From contig NZ_FOIR01000001.1 of NCBI RefSeq assembly GCF_900111145.1, positions 999,501 through 1,063,500 on the forward strand: a stretch of DNA of 64,000 nucleotides. The letters run 5' to 3'. This document shows positions 8,824-18,145 of this stretch, piece by piece (the first letter of the stretch is position 1; every line of letters begins with the position of its first letter). Below the pieces are notes generated by a model. It was not told where the DNA came from. It saw only the letters and a list, made by a program, of their open reading frames with translations, and searched no databases. Source of the DNA: Roseivirga pacifica (lineage in GTDB: Bacteria; Bacteroidota; Bacteroidia; Cytophagales; Cyclobacteriaceae). The position numbers were made by a program, and so were the translations under genes.

Positions 8824-11676
8824 TTACAGTGTTCGTTTTACTTCTTGAATTTCGAATCCTTCGATGATATCACCCACCTTAATGTCGTTGAAGTTCTTAA
8901 TACTCAAACCACATTCGTAGCCCGACTTCACTTCATTTACATCATCTTTGAAACGCTTCAATTGGCCAATGTCGCCCGTGTAGGTAACAATACCATCGCG
9001 AATCAAACGAATTTGGTTCTGACGTTTCACGAAACCATCCGTAACGAAACACCCGGCAACGGTACCCACTTTAGAGATTTTGAAGGTTTCGCGAACCTCA
9101 ATGTTACCTGTGATAACTTCTTTCTCTGTAGGCTCGAGTAGACCTTCCATCGCATCTTTGATCTCGTTGATCGCATCGTAGATGATAGAGTATAGTCTGA
9201 TTTCGATTTCTTCGTTTTCGGCAATTCTTCTGGCACCACCTGAAGGACGTACCTGGAAACCGATGATAATGGCATCAGAGGCACTAGCAAGTAATACATC
9301 AGACTCAGAAATCTGACCTACACCTTTGTGTATAATGTTTACCTGAACCTCTTCAGTAGAAAGTTTCAATAGTGAATCACTCAAGGCCTCGATAGAACCG
9401 TCCACGTCACCTTTTACAATAACGTTAAGCTCCTTAAAGTTACCCACGGCCAATCGTCTACCAATCTCGTCAAGGGTAATGTGCTTCTTAGTACGAACGC
9501 TTTGTTCACGAAGAATTTGCTCACGTTTGTTAGCAATTTCACGTGCTTCACGCTCCGATTCCATTACATTAAAGCGGTCACCAGCTTGCGGAGCACCATC
9601 TAAACCAAGCATTTGCACTGGTGTTGAAGGGCCAACCTCTTGCAGGCGATTACCTCTATGGTCAAACATGGCTTTTACCTTACCATAGTGAGGTCCGGCT
9701 AGTACCACATCTCCAATCTTCATTTTACCAGACTGAACCATTAGCGTAGCCAAGTATCCACGACCTTTGTCTAGTGATGCTTCTACTACTGTACCCAAAC
9801 CTTTTTTATCGGCATTGGCTTTTAATTCAAGTAGTTCGGCTTCTAGCAATACTTTTTCAAGTAGCTCGTCAATACCTTGTCCTGTTTTGGCAGATACTTC
9901 CTGGCACTGGTATTTACCACCCCAGTCTTCTACCAAAATGTTAAGGTTGGCCAGTTCTTCGCGGATTTTATCTGCGTTGGCAGCTGGCTTATCTATTTTG
10001 TTAATAGCAATTACGATTGGCACTTCGGCCACTTGGGCGTGGTTAATGGCCTCTTTTGTTTGAGGCATCACGTTATCGTCTGCTGCTACTACAATAATGG
10101 CAACGTCAGTAATTTTAGCACCACGAGCACGCATGGCCGTAAAGGCTTCGTGACCCGGTGTATCTAGGAATGCAATACGCTTACCATCTTTGGTCTCTAC
10201 ATCGTAGGCACCAATGTGCTGGGTAATACCACCGGCCTCACCTGCAGTTACGTTCGCATCGCGAATGTAATCTAGTAGGGATGTTTTACCGTGGTCAACG
10301 TGACCCATAATGGTAACGATAGGTGCTCTATCGGTAAGATCGTCTGGATTGTCTTCTTCTTCAATTACCTCGGTTTCTTCTTCGGTAGAAGTGAAGCTTA
10401 CATCGTAGCCAAATTCATCGGCAATAATGGTGATTGCTTCGGCATCCAAACGCTGGTTAATAGAAACGAACATACCAAGCGACATACAAGCCGAGATAAC
10501 TTCGTTTACAGAAACGTTCATTAGAGAGGCCAAATCGCTGGCAGAGATAAACTCTGTTACCTTAAGAATTTTGCTTTCCTGTTGCTCCTTAAGCATTTGC
10601 TCTTCGGCAGCTTCAGCAGCAGCACTTCTCTTCTCTTTTCTGTATTTAGAACGGTTTTTACCTCCGCCTTTGCCACCGCCACTAAGGCGAGCAAGCGTTT
10701 CTTTAATTTGTTCCTGAATTTCCTTATCGGTCAATTCTTCTTTAGGAACACGTTTTTTATCGTTGCGATTGCCACCGCCACGTCTGTTGTCGCCACCAAA
10801 TTTGTTTCCGCCTCCGGCACGTTCAACGCGCGCTTTCTGAATGCGCTTACGCGGACGTTTCTTCTTGTCATCGGTATTTCCGCCTTGCTTCTTATCCTCT
10901 GGCTTTTTCTTGGCCGGAGCTTTAGGCAATTCAATTTTACCAAGCACTTTAAGTCCTCTTAAAGAGTCGGCTTTGGCTTCGATAACTTTGTTTGAAGATG
11001 GGTCAATAGCTGGTTTCTCCTCTTTTTTGGCAGCAGGTTTTTCTTCCTGCTTTTTAGGAGCTTCCTTTTTAACCTCTTTGGCTGGAGCAGGAGCAGGTTT
11101 CTTTTTAGGTGCTAGGTCAATTTTGCCTAGTACTTTAAGACCGCTCTTTGGCTCTTCTTTCTTTTCTTCCTGCTTTTTAGGAGCCTCTTCTTTCTTAGGT
11201 GCTTCAGGTGCTGGTTTTTCAGCAACTGGCTCTTCCTTTTTAGGCGCTGGTTTAGGTTCGGCTGGTTTTTCTTCTACCGGCTTTGGTTCCTCTTTTTTAG
11301 GCGCTGGCTTTTCGGCTTCTGGTTGTTGCTTTGGCTCTTCTTTTTTAGGAGCCTCCGGAGCAGGTTCCGGCTTTGGTTCCTCCTTGGCAGGAGGAGTTTC
11401 AGGACTTTTAGTAGGTTCAGTAGAAACTCCGCTAGAGTCAATTACCTGATCTTCTACGTGTTTGGTCCCAATTGTTAGATGAGAAGCTTCCTCTTTTTCA
11501 GAGGCTGAAGCAGCGAACTCCTTGGCAAGCATGGAGTACTGATCGCCAGAAATTTTGGCGTTCGGACTACTGTCTACTTCATGGCCTTTGTTAGCCAAAA
11601 AATCAACGATGGTATTTCTACCAACATTCAATTTCCTGGCCACCTGGCTCAATCTCATCGTTTTTTCTTCAGACAT
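8824..11676 (-). CDS. infB: Translation initiation factor IF-2
   Basis: IF-2 is the GTPase that places initiator tRNA on the small ribosomal subunit. The 950-residue protein has the N-terminal IF2 helix domain ([20 protein letters not shown]), a long Lys/Pro/Glu-rich linker (about 90-260) holding two copies of GLKVLGKI[DE]L, an Arg/Gly-rich basic stretch, then the G domain with GHVDHGKT at about 458-465, DTPGHEAF and NKID, and the C2 initiator-tRNA domain. The start is ATG 11676; a TTG six bases upstream is unnecessary. It is last in the rimP-nusA-infB operon. Confidence 0.97.
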   Translation of the reverse strand: MSEEKTMRLSQVARKLNVGRNTIVDFLANKGHEVDSSPNAKISGDQYSMLAKEFAASASEKEEASHLTIGTKHVEDQVIDSSGVSTEPTKSPETPPAKEEPKPEPAPEAPKKEEPKQQPEAEKPAPKKEEPKPVEEKPAEPKPAPKKEEPVAEKPAPEAPKKEEAPKKQEEKKEEPKSGLKVLGKIDLAPKKKPAPAPAKEVKKEAPKKQEEKPAAKKEEKPAIDPSSNKVIEAKADSLRGLKVLGKIELPKAPAKKKPEDKKQGGNTDDKKKRPRKRIQKARVERAGGGNKFGGDNRRGGGNRNDKKRVPKEELTDKEIQEQIKETLARLSGGGKGGGKNRSKYRKEKRSAAAEAAEEQMLKEQQESKILKVTEFISASDLASLMNVSVNEVISACMSLGMFVSINQRLDAEAITIIADEFGYDVSFTSTEEETEVIEEEDNPDDLTDRAPIVTIMGHVDHGKTSLLDYIRDANVTAGEAGGITQHIGAYDVETKDGKRIAFLDTPGHEAFTAMRARGAKITDVAIIVVAADDNVMPQTKEAINHAQVAEVPIVIAINKIDKPAANADKIREELANLNILVEDWGGKYQCQEVSAKTGQGIDELLEKVLLEAELLELKANADKKGLGTVVEASLDKGRGYLATLMVQSGKMKIGDVVLAGPHYGKVKAMFDHRGNRLQEVGPSTPVQMLGLDGAPQAGDRFNVMESEREAREIANKREQILREQSVRTKKHITLDEIGRRLAVGNFKELNVIVKGDVDGSIEALSDSLLKLSTEEVQVNIIHKGVGQISESDVLLASASDAIIIGFQVRPSGGARRIAENEEIEIRLYSIIYDAINEIKDAMEGLLEPTEKEVITGNIEVRETFKISKVGTVAGCFVTDGFVKRQNQIRLIRDGIVTYTGDIGQLKRFKDDVNEVKSGYECGLSIKNFNDIKVGDIIEGFEIQEVKRTL

Positions 11677-11709
11677 GCTCAAATATCCCTGTTTTTTTCT
11701 TAATACGTA

Positions 11710-12954
11710 TTACTTTTCGAACTCTTGCTGTAGAATACTGAATAGGTGTTTTACAGTTTCTTCCTCAAGTTCGGTTCTACGAACAATATCTTCTGGGTTC
11801 AAACTCAATACACTCTTTGCAGTATCCAAACCGATTCGTTTCAACTCATCGATAATCCAGTCATCGATTTCGTCTACGAATTCATCAAGATCTACATCCT
11901 CTTCCTCAAACTCAGAAAGTTCTCTGAAGACGTCTATTTCCAACCCTACTAGTTTGGAAGCAAGCTTAATGTTTTGACCTCCCTTACCAATGGCAAGCGA
12001 CACTTGGTCTGGCTTTAGGTACACAGCTACGCGGCCGTCTTCATTCAAAATCTTCATGCTTGTGATTTTGGCTGGGCTTAGCGCACGGGCAATGTAAAGC
12101 TCCATGTTATCGGTAAAGTTGATCACATCAATGTTCTCATTCTGCAACTCGCGAACAATGCTGTGAATACGTGAACCTTTCATACCTACACATGCTCCTA
12201 CCGGATCGATACGGTCATCGTAAGATTCTACCGCCACTTTGGCTCTTTCTCCTGGCTCACGAACTACTTTCTTAATGGTGATTAAACCATCGTAAACTTC
12301 AGGTACTTCGCTTTCGAATAGTCTTTCAAGGAATTCTCCAGAAGTTCTTGAAAGAATAATCTTAGGGTTACCATTTACCATTTCTACACGATCCACAATA
12401 GCGCGAACTGACTCGCCTTTTCTGAATCGGTCTTTTGAAATTTGCTCGTATTTTGGCAGAGAAAGCTCGTTGCCTTCTCCATCTACTAAAAGTACTTCTC
12501 TACCTAGTACTTGGTAAACTTCTGCGTTGATGATTTCACCAACCAAGTCTTTGTACTTTTGGTAAAGAATGTCTTTTTCTAAGTCTTTAATTCTTTGAAT
12601 AAGTGTTTGGCGCGCAGTCATTACGGCACGTCTACCGAAGTCAATCAGTTTAATTTCCTCTGCAACTTCTTCTCCTATTTCGAAATCAGGCTCAATTTTT
12701 CTGGCATCAGAAAGGCTGATTTTGTCGTAGTCCCAAATATCTTCTGAGTTATCGTCAACAATTTCACGGAACCTCCAGATTTCGAGGTCACCTTTGTCTG
12801 CGTTTATAACGATATCGAAGTTATCATCTACTTCAAATTTTCTTCTGATCATGGTTCTGAAAACATCTTCCAGAATTCTGATCATGGTAGGTCTATCGAC
12901 ATTTTTATGCTTTGCAAACTCTGCAAATGATTCTATTAAAACTGCACTGTCCAT
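11710..12954 (-). CDS. nusA: Transcription termination/antitermination factor NusA
   Basis: NusA binds RNA polymerase and nascent RNA and modulates pausing and termination. The 414-residue protein has the N-terminal polymerase-binding domain, an S1 domain (about 130-200), and two KH domains (GACVGMKGSRIHSIVREL and SLAIGKGGQNIKLASKL). A short acidic C-terminal part follows (EFEEEDVDLDEFVDEIDDW) and a single helix-hairpin-helix-like tail. The length matches the short Bacteroidota form rather than the longer E. coli protein with two acidic repeats. It lies 5 bases after rimP and 33 before infB. Confidence 0.96.
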   Translation of the reverse strand: MDSAVLIESFAEFAKHKNVDRPTMIRILEDVFRTMIRRKFEVDDNFDIVINADKGDLEIWRFREIVDDNSEDIWDYDKISLSDARKIEPDFEIGEEVAEEIKLIDFGRRAVMTARQTLIQRIKDLEKDILYQKYKDLVGEIINAEVYQVLGREVLLVDGEGNELSLPKYEQISKDRFRKGESVRAIVDRVEMVNGNPKIILSRTSGEFLERLFESEVPEVYDGLITIKKVVREPGERAKVAVESYDDRIDPVGACVGMKGSRIHSIVRELQNENIDVINFTDNMELYIARALSPAKITSMKILNEDGRVAVYLKPDQVSLAIGKGGQNIKLASKLVGLEIDVFRELSEFEEEDVDLDEFVDEIDDWIIDELKRIGLDTAKSVLSLNPEDIVRRTELEEETVKHLFSILQQEFEK

Positions 12955-12959
12955 TTTGT

Positions 12960-13439
12960 TTACTTAAATGACACTAACACATTCGCTTTTTCTATGCTGC
13001 CAAAGGGAATCTTTACGGTTTCGCCTTCGGTACTTTTTTTCTTGTTCTTCTTAGAGGCTTCTTCTTTTATAATGGTCAACTCATCGTTTTCCATGGCTGT
13101 AAATTTACCTCTAATTTCACCTCCATCTTTCAGGAGTATCCTCAAGCTTCTGCCAACATTTTTGGCAAACTGCCTCTTCATGCTTAGTGGATGATCGAGC
13201 CCAGGAGAAGAGACCTCCAAAATGTAAGCATCTTCTATGATCTCGTTCTCTTCAATATCGTTGCCAAGGGCTCTGCTTAATTCAGCACAATCGTCAATGT
13301 TAACACCCTCATCGGCATCTAACAAAACCAGAACTTTTGTACGACCCGCAGTACCTTTCGAGATCACATCTACAATAAAATAGCTGTCATCTTTTAAGTA
13401 TTTCTCTGCCGTCTCCTTAATCTTTTCTGTCAAACCCAT
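12960..13439 (-). CDS. rimP: Ribosome maturation factor RimP
   Basis: RimP helps assemble the 30S subunit. The 159-residue protein shows the family landmarks: a first domain with VLVLLDADEGVNIDDCAELSR, the strongly conserved YILEVSSPGLDHPL, and a C-terminal SH3-like barrel ending IPFGSIEKANV. The low-complexity KKNKKKSTEG insertion in the barrel is lineage-specific. It is first in the operon, with its own promoter and a leader hairpin upstream. Confidence 0.95.
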   Translation of the reverse strand: MGLTEKIKETAEKYLKDDSYFIVDVISKGTAGRTKVLVLLDADEGVNIDDCAELSRALGNDIEENEIIEDAYILEVSSPGLDHPLSMKRQFAKNVGRSLRILLKDGGEIRGKFTAMENDELTIIKEEASKKNKKKSTEGETVKIPFGSIEKANVLVSFK

Positions 13440-13454
13440 CGTAGAGATAAAGAA

Positions 13455-13479
13455 AGAGGGGACTTATGGTGTCCCCTCT
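13455..13479 (-). promoter_or_regulatory. Leader hairpin upstream of rimP
   Basis: A perfect 9-bp GC-rich stem (13455-13463 with 13471-13479, arm AGAGGGGAC) and 7-base loop lies about 15 bases before the rimP ATG, inside the predicted 5' leader. It has no T tract toward rimP. It could control translation or protect the transcript; there is no direct evidence for either. Confidence 0.55.
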
Positions 13480-13500
13480 GGTTAATCATCGTAAGCGCTA

Positions 13501-13531
13501 CAAAATTAGCGCTTTTTTATTTCTTATCAAA
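13501..13531 (-). promoter_or_regulatory. Promoter of rimP-nusA-infB
   Basis: On the minus strand TTTG (13531-13528) is followed after 19 bases by TAATTTTG (13508-13501), an excellent match to the Bacteroidota -33/-7 promoter. Transcription would start near 13494, giving a leader of about 55 bases that contains the hairpin at 13455-13479. The -7 box also sits in an inverted repeat GCGCTA/TAGCGC. Confidence 0.75.
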
Positions 13532-13590
13532 TATTTATGTATTAGTCCCTGTTTTTAGTTAAAAGGCTCTTTAATTTAGGCTTAGAATTT

Positions 13591-14589
13591 ATGCGCATGA
13601 ATTTCAAAAACACTTTTTTTCTCCTCGCATTGGTTGTTTTAGTAAGTGCCTGTGGGGGCGGCAGCTCTAACAAAGAAACTGTTAATACCCAGCCTTTGAA
13701 AGCAGCTCCACAATCTAGTGCAGACTCTCTATATGCTTTTGTTGAAAAGCAGATCGCTTTTGGCCCAAGGGTGCCTAATACTGATGCCCATACGCAAGCT
13801 GCTGATTGGTTTGTGAATAAGTTTGAGTCTTATGGAGCCAATGTAATGGTTCAGGAGTTTGAAGACAATGTTTACGATGGTACTAAGGTTAACCTGAAGA
13901 ATGTGATTGCTTCGTTTTATCCTGAGAAAAAGAAGAGAATATTATTGGCAGCGCACTGGGATACCAGACCATTTGCTGACAAAGACAGCGAGAATAAGCA
14001 AGCTCCAATAGATGGTGCTAATGATGGAGGCAGCGGGGTTGCAGTGTTGTTGGAGATTGCGCGTGTGTTGAGCACTAATAATGCACCAAACGTAGGGGTA
14101 GATATTATCTTATTTGATGGTGAAGATTGGGGTGAGCACCAAGATATGGGTCAGGTTGATTTGCCAGCAGGTAAAGAGAGCTGGTGGTGTTTGGGCTCTC
14201 AGTATTGGAGCAAAAACAAGCACAAAGCAGGTTACACGGCATACTATGGAATTTTACTCGATATGGTAGGGGCAAGTGATGCTACGTTTTACTATGACTC
14301 GGTTTCTCAACAGAATGCTGGTAGAGTGATGTCGAAGGTTTGGAATACCGCCCATAGACTGGGGTATCAAAACTTTTTCAAGAAGTCCTTAGGAGCTACT
14401 GGTCTTATGGATGACCATGTTTTTGTAAACAAGTACGCCAAGATACCAATGATTGATATCTTGGATTATCGCCCAGATAATTTCTTTGGTGATTACCACC
14501 ATACACAGGCCGATAACATGGATGTGATTAGTAAAGAGACTTTAAAGGCGGTAACACAAGTTGTGCTTACCACCTTATATAATGAGTAG
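13591..14589 (+). CDS. M28-family lipoprotein, glutaminyl-peptide cyclotransferase-like
   Basis: The 332-residue protein has a lipoprotein signal (LVSAC at about 17-21), so it should sit in the periplasm or outer membrane. The rest fits the M28/glutaminyl cyclase fold: AAHWDTRP, DGANDGGSG, FDGEDWG and YHHTQADNMDV, which carry the metal-binding Asp, Glu and His positions. QC-type members make N-terminal pyroglutamate on exported proteins, and this activity is plausible because T9SS organisms expose many N-terminal Gln residues after signal cleavage. An aminopeptidase role cannot be excluded. It ends two bases from the converging rfbA. Confidence 0.85.
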   Translation: MRMNFKNTFFLLALVVLVSACGGGSSNKETVNTQPLKAAPQSSADSLYAFVEKQIAFGPRVPNTDAHTQAADWFVNKFESYGANVMVQEFEDNVYDGTKVNLKNVIASFYPEKKKRILLAAHWDTRPFADKDSENKQAPIDGANDGGSGVAVLLEIARVLSTNNAPNVGVDIILFDGEDWGEHQDMGQVDLPAGKESWWCLGSQYWSKNKHKAGYTAYYGILLDMVGASDATFYYDSVSQQNAGRVMSKVWNTAHRLGYQNFFKKSLGATGLMDDHVFVNKYAKIPMIDILDYRPDNFFGDYHHTQADNMDVISKETLKAVTQVVLTTLYNE

Positions 14590-14591
14590 AT

Positions 14592-15452
14592 TTACTCTAC
14601 AAGTCTTTTAAGATATGTGCCATAGCCAGACTTCTCCAGAGGTTTGGCTATTTCTTTTAATTGTGCTTTGTCAATAAAGCCCATGGTGTAAGCAATCTCT
14701 TCAATACAAGATATTTTGATGCCTTGCCTTTCCTCTAAGATTTGCACGAACTGCCCAGCCTGCATCAATGACTTAATGGTTCCGGTATCTAGCCAAGCCG
14801 TACCGCGGTCCATCGTGCTTACTTTCAGTTTGCCTCTTTCAAGGTACACTTTATTTACATCAGTAATCTCCAGCTCACCTCTAGGACTTGGTTTTAAGTT
14901 CTTGGCTATTTCTACCACATCGTTGTCGTAAAAGTATAGCCCTGGCACAGCCCAATTAGATTTTGGGTTGGCTGGCTTTTCTTCGATAGAAAGTGCGTTC
15001 ATGTTTTCATCAAAATCCACCACACCGTAGCGTTCCGGATCGTGAACACGGTAAGCATAAACAATACCGCCATCGGGGTCAATGTTCGACCTAAGCAATT
15101 TTGGTAAACCAGAGCCGTAGAAGATGTTGTCTCCTAGAATCAAGGCTACTTTATCGTTGCCTATAAATTCTTCGCCAATAATAAATGCCTGAGCTAATCC
15201 TTCTGGTTCGGGCTGTTCGGCATAGCTAAATTTACAGCCAATGCGAGAGCCATCGCCCAAAAGCTTTTCGAACAAAGGCAAATCGTGCGGGGTAGAAATA
15301 ATGAGAATGTCTTTGATGCCCGCTAACATTAAAATGGAAAGCGGATAATAAATCATCGGCTTGTCATACACTGGCATAAGCTGTTTGCTTATGGCAATGG
15401 TTAATGGATGAAGCCTAGTTCCCGATCCTCCTGCTAGTATTATGCCTTTCAT
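14592..15452 (-). CDS. rfbA: Glucose-1-phosphate thymidylyltransferase
   Basis: The enzyme makes dTDP-glucose from dTTP and glucose-1-phosphate, the first step toward dTDP-rhamnose and other dTDP-sugars. The 286-residue protein starts [18 protein letters not shown], the nucleotidyltransferase signature, followed by [17 protein letters not shown] and LGDNIFYG. The ATG at 15452 is chosen; a longer frame adds 20 residues out of keeping with the family and overlaps rfbB. Its ATG overlaps the rfbB stop as TAATG, so the pair is coupled. No rfbC or rfbD is next to it. Confidence 0.96.
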   Translation of the reverse strand: MKGIILAGGSGTRLHPLTIAISKQLMPVYDKPMIYYPLSILMLAGIKDILIISTPHDLPLFEKLLGDGSRIGCKFSYAEQPEPEGLAQAFIIGEEFIGNDKVALILGDNIFYGSGLPKLLRSNIDPDGGIVYAYRVHDPERYGVVDFDENMNALSIEEKPANPKSNWAVPGLYFYDNDVVEIAKNLKPSPRGELEITDVNKVYLERGKLKVSTMDRGTAWLDTGTIKSLMQAGQFVQILEERQGIKISCIEEIAYTMGFIDKAQLKEIAKPLEKSGYGTYLKRLVE

Positions 15453-16495
15453 TATTGATATTGATTTTGGTAATAGTCTTGGTAATTTCCTGAGGTAACA
15501 TTTTGCAGCCACTCTTCATTGGCTAGGTACCAATCTACAGTTTTTTCCAAACCTTCTTCAAACTGAAGTGAAGGCTCCCAACCAAGTTCATCTTTAATTC
15601 TTGTGGCATCAATGGCGTAGCGCATATCATGGCCGGCACGGTCTTTCACAAAGGTGATGAGCTTTTGAGACTCGCCTTCAGTACGGCCAAGCTTTCTGTC
15701 CATAATGTCGCATAGCAGGCGTACGATGTCAATGTTTTTCCACTCGTTAAAACCACCAATATTGTATGTCTCACCTAGCACACCATTGTGGTAAACCACA
15801 TCAATAGCACGCGCATGATCGATTACATATAGCCAATCGCGAATGTTCTCGCCTTTGCCATAAATAGGCAGCGGCTTGTTATGCTTTATATTATTGATGC
15901 ACAATGGCAATAATTTCTCTGGGAACTGATTTGGGCCGTAGTTATTAGAGCAGTTTGTAATAACCACTGGCAACTTATAAGTGTTGGCGTATGCCCGAAC
16001 GAAATGATCAGAACTAGCTTTTGAAGCAGAATATGGGGACTGAGGATCGTAACTGGTAGTTTCTAAGAAGAAGCCAGTTTCGCCCAAAGAGCCATAAACC
16101 TCATCGGTAGAAACATGATAAAAGCGCTTGCTTTCGAAGGATGTCCAAGAGGCTTTGGCTGCATTCAGTAAGTTTACGGTGCCAATCACATTGGTGTTTA
16201 CAAATGCCAATGGATCAGAGATTGAGCGGTCAACATGCGACTCGGCAGCTAAGTGAATCACCCCGTCAAACTGATGCTGGGCAAACAGCTCGTTCAAAAA
16301 AGCAGCATCGGTAATGTCGCCTTTTACAAAGGTATAGTTAGGCTTGTCTTCAATGTCTTTTAGGTTTTCCAGGTTGCCGGCATAGGTAAGGGCATCAAGG
16401 TTGAAAATCTGATAGTCAGCATATTTGTTGACCATCAACCGTACCACATGGCTACCTATAAAACCTGCTCCTCCGGTAATCAAAAGCTTTTTCAT
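15452..16495 (-). CDS. rfbB: dTDP-glucose 4,6-dehydratase
   Basis: The enzyme converts dTDP-glucose to dTDP-4-keto-6-deoxyglucose using bound NAD. The 347-residue short-chain dehydrogenase has GGAGFIGSH at about 8-16, the catalytic VSTDEVYG segment and [15 protein letters not shown] carrying Tyr-x3-Lys, and [14 protein letters not shown]-like substrate text. The start at ATG 16495 ([14 protein letters not shown]) is preferred over a TTG 18 bases upstream. It forms a two-gene unit with rfbA. Confidence 0.96.
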   Translation of the reverse strand: MKKLLITGGAGFIGSHVVRLMVNKYADYQIFNLDALTYAGNLENLKDIEDKPNYTFVKGDITDAAFLNELFAQHQFDGVIHLAAESHVDRSISDPLAFVNTNVIGTVNLLNAAKASWTSFESKRFYHVSTDEVYGSLGETGFFLETTSYDPQSPYSASKASSDHFVRAYANTYKLPVVITNCSNNYGPNQFPEKLLPLCINNIKHNKPLPIYGKGENIRDWLYVIDHARAIDVVYHNGVLGETYNIGGFNEWKNIDIVRLLCDIMDRKLGRTEGESQKLITFVKDRAGHDMRYAIDATRIKDELGWEPSLQFEEGLEKTVDWYLANEEWLQNVTSGNYQDYYQNQYQ

Positions 16496-16663
16496 GCTAA
16501 GTAATTTTCTCAAATCTAATAAGCTCAGTGGTCATTCATATTATGCTTCGGTGAAATGTTGTGAATGGGCGATGAAAGCACCCGATTTGTCGCTGAACAT
16601 ATTTGCCTAACAATCGTTTGTTAGGTTGTTCGATTTACTTATCTTCTCGCAAACTATTTAGAA

Positions 16664-17806
16664 ATGGAAATTGGAATGAATGAGAACCAAAGCATGATCG
16701 CCCAAATGATCAGAGACTTTGGTGAAAAGGAAATTACTCCTTTTAGAAATGCTTGGGATGATGAACAGAAATTTCCCATTGAAGTATTTAAGAAATTCGG
16801 AGCGTTAGGTTTAATGGGCGTGTTGGTGCCAGCTGAGTATGGAGGCTCTGGCTTTGGTTATCATGAGTACATTACGGCTATAAGCGAAGTGGCCAAGCTC
16901 GATCCGGGAATAGGTCTTTCACTTGCTGCGCATAATTCATTGTGTACGGGGCATATTCTTCAGTTTGGTAGTGAAGAGCAAAAGCAGAAATGGCTGCCTA
17001 AGTTGGCTACTGCCGAATGGATTGGTGCGTGGGGTTTAACAGAGCCAAACACGGGCTCCGATGCCGGTAATATGAAAACCGTTGCCAAGCAAGATGGCGA
17101 TTCGTGGGTGTTGAATGGGGCAAAAAACTGGATTACCCACGGTAAATCTGGCGATATTGCAGTGGTAATTGCCAGAACTGGAGAAGTAGGCGACTCACAT
17201 GGAATGACGGCCTTTGTGGTGGAAAGAGGTACGCCAGGATTCAAAGCAGGTAAAAAAGAGGATAAGCTAGGCATGCGTACTTCTGAAACTGCCGAAATGA
17301 TTTTTGAAGACTGTCGAATTCCGGCTGAAAATATTTTGGGCAAAGTAGGTGAAGGCTTTATTCAATCTATGAAAGTGCTGGATGGCGGTAGAATTTCCAT
17401 TGCTGCTTTGAGTTTAGGAATTGCCGAGGGGGCTTTCGAGGCTGCTTTAGCTTATTCGCAAGAAAGACACCAGTTCAATCAGCCAATTTTTAACTTTCAG
17501 GGTATTTCTTTTAAGCTGGCTGATATGGCCACACAGCTAGAAGCGGCCAAACTATTAACGCATCGCGCTGCAGAGTTAAAGAATAACGGCCAAAAAGTAA
17601 CCCGCGAATCAGCAATGGCTAAGTACCATGCATCGGAGTGTGCCGTGCATTGTGCTACTGAGGCCGTTCAGATTTTCGGTGGTTATGGTTACACCAAGGA
17701 TTACCCCGTAGAAAAATTCTATCGCGACTCTAAACTGTGTACGATAGGCGAGGGTACATCTGAAATTCAGAAACTTGTGATTGCAAGGGAGCTATTAAAG
17801 CACTAA
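16664..17806 (+). CDS. Acyl-CoA dehydrogenase
   Basis: This FAD enzyme of 380 residues would introduce the alpha-beta double bond in acyl-CoA during fatty-acid or branched-chain amino-acid breakdown. Visible are the FAD/substrate motifs [14 protein letters not shown] and WITHG, and the C-terminal [31 protein letters not shown], where the Glu of GEGTSE is the usual catalytic base. Chain-length preference cannot be read. An alternative ATG four codons in is possible. It stands alone between rfbB (divergent) and rpsU. Confidence 0.93.
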   Translation: MEIGMNENQSMIAQMIRDFGEKEITPFRNAWDDEQKFPIEVFKKFGALGLMGVLVPAEYGGSGFGYHEYITAISEVAKLDPGIGLSLAAHNSLCTGHILQFGSEEQKQKWLPKLATAEWIGAWGLTEPNTGSDAGNMKTVAKQDGDSWVLNGAKNWITHGKSGDIAVVIARTGEVGDSHGMTAFVVERGTPGFKAGKKEDKLGMRTSETAEMIFEDCRIPAENILGKVGEGFIQSMKVLDGGRISIAALSLGIAEGAFEAALAYSQERHQFNQPIFNFQGISFKLADMATQLEAAKLLTHRAAELKNNGQKVTRESAMAKYHASECAVHCATEAVQIFGGYGYTKDYPVEKFYRDSKLCTIGEGTSEIQKLVIARELLKH

Positions 17807-17848
17807 AAAGATTTTAGCATAACTTTCACTAAATCAATATTTAATACT

Positions 17849-17856
17849 TACCTTTG
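17849..17856 (+). promoter_or_regulatory. -7 box TACCTTTG for rpsU
   Basis: This is an exact TAnnTTTG match 31 bases before the rpsU ATG. It would start the transcript near 17862, leaving a 25-base leader that consists largely of the SD sequence. Confidence 0.65.
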
Positions 17857-17867
17857 CCCTCCGAATT

Positions 17868-17878
17868 GAAAGGAGGTG
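17868..17878 (+). promoter_or_regulatory. Strong Shine-Dalgarno sequence of rpsU
   Basis: GAAAGGAGGTG is an 11-base perfect complement of the conserved 3' end of 16S rRNA, with GGAGG ending 10 bases before the ATG. Nearly all other genes in the window lack an SD. It fixes the rpsU start at 17887 rather than an in-frame ATG at 17854. See finding on autoregulation. Confidence 0.9.
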
Positions 17879-17886
17879 TTTCACGA

Positions 17887-18081
17887 ATGATTATCATTAA
17901 CGTAAAAGAAAACGAATCGATTGATAAAGCGCTAAAGCGTTTTAAGAAGAAATTCGAAAGAACTGGTGTTCTAAGAGAGCTTAGATCTAGACAGCACTTT
18001 GAAAAACCTTCTATTTCTAGAAGAACTGAAAAGATTAAAGCGGCATACAAGCAAAAAATGTACGCTAAGGAAAACTACTAA
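17887..18081 (+). CDS. rpsU: 30S ribosomal protein bS21
   Basis: The 64-residue basic protein (MIIINVKENESIDKALKRFK...) is bS21 of the small subunit. In Bacteroidota bS21, with bS18 and bS6, covers the anti-SD end of 16S rRNA, so most mRNAs there do not use SD pairing. The frame is open 11 codons further upstream, but that extension would be encoded by the promoter and SD and is rejected. A tyrosine recombinase and hpf follow on the same strand, the usual Bacteroidota order. Confidence 0.96.
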   Translation: MIIINVKENESIDKALKRFKKKFERTGVLRELRSRQHFEKPSISRRTEKIKAAYKQKMYAKENY

Positions 18082-18109
18082 GGTATTCCGAATCTCTTTA
18101 TAAATTACT

Positions 18110-18145
18110 ATGTTAGTACTGTGTTGATTGACGCAGTGCTAGCAT
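18110..18145 (+). promoter_or_regulatory. Hairpin covering the start codon of the recombinase gene
   Basis: ATGTTAGTACTG (18110-18121) pairs with CAGTGCTAGCAT (18134-18145), 12 bp including two G-U pairs, around a 12-base loop. The 3' arm contains AT of the recombinase ATG at 18144. It may act as a weak rpsU attenuator, a brake on recombinase translation, or both. Confidence 0.55.

Noticed and set aside
10841-11449. A 202-residue open frame on the plus strand opposite infB
   Set aside because: It is antisense to the Lys/Pro/Glu-rich linker of IF-2; its long Ser/Leu/Gly low-complexity text is a by-product of the repeated codons on the other strand.
11677-11682. TTG start two codons upstream of the infB ATG
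   Set aside because: ATG 11676 gives a normal IF-2 N-terminus and is the usual choice; the TTG is not needed for any conserved residue.
17854-17886. 11-codon upstream extension of rpsU
   Set aside because: It would be encoded by the -7 box and the Shine-Dalgarno, and bS21 proteins start at MIIINVKENE-like text.
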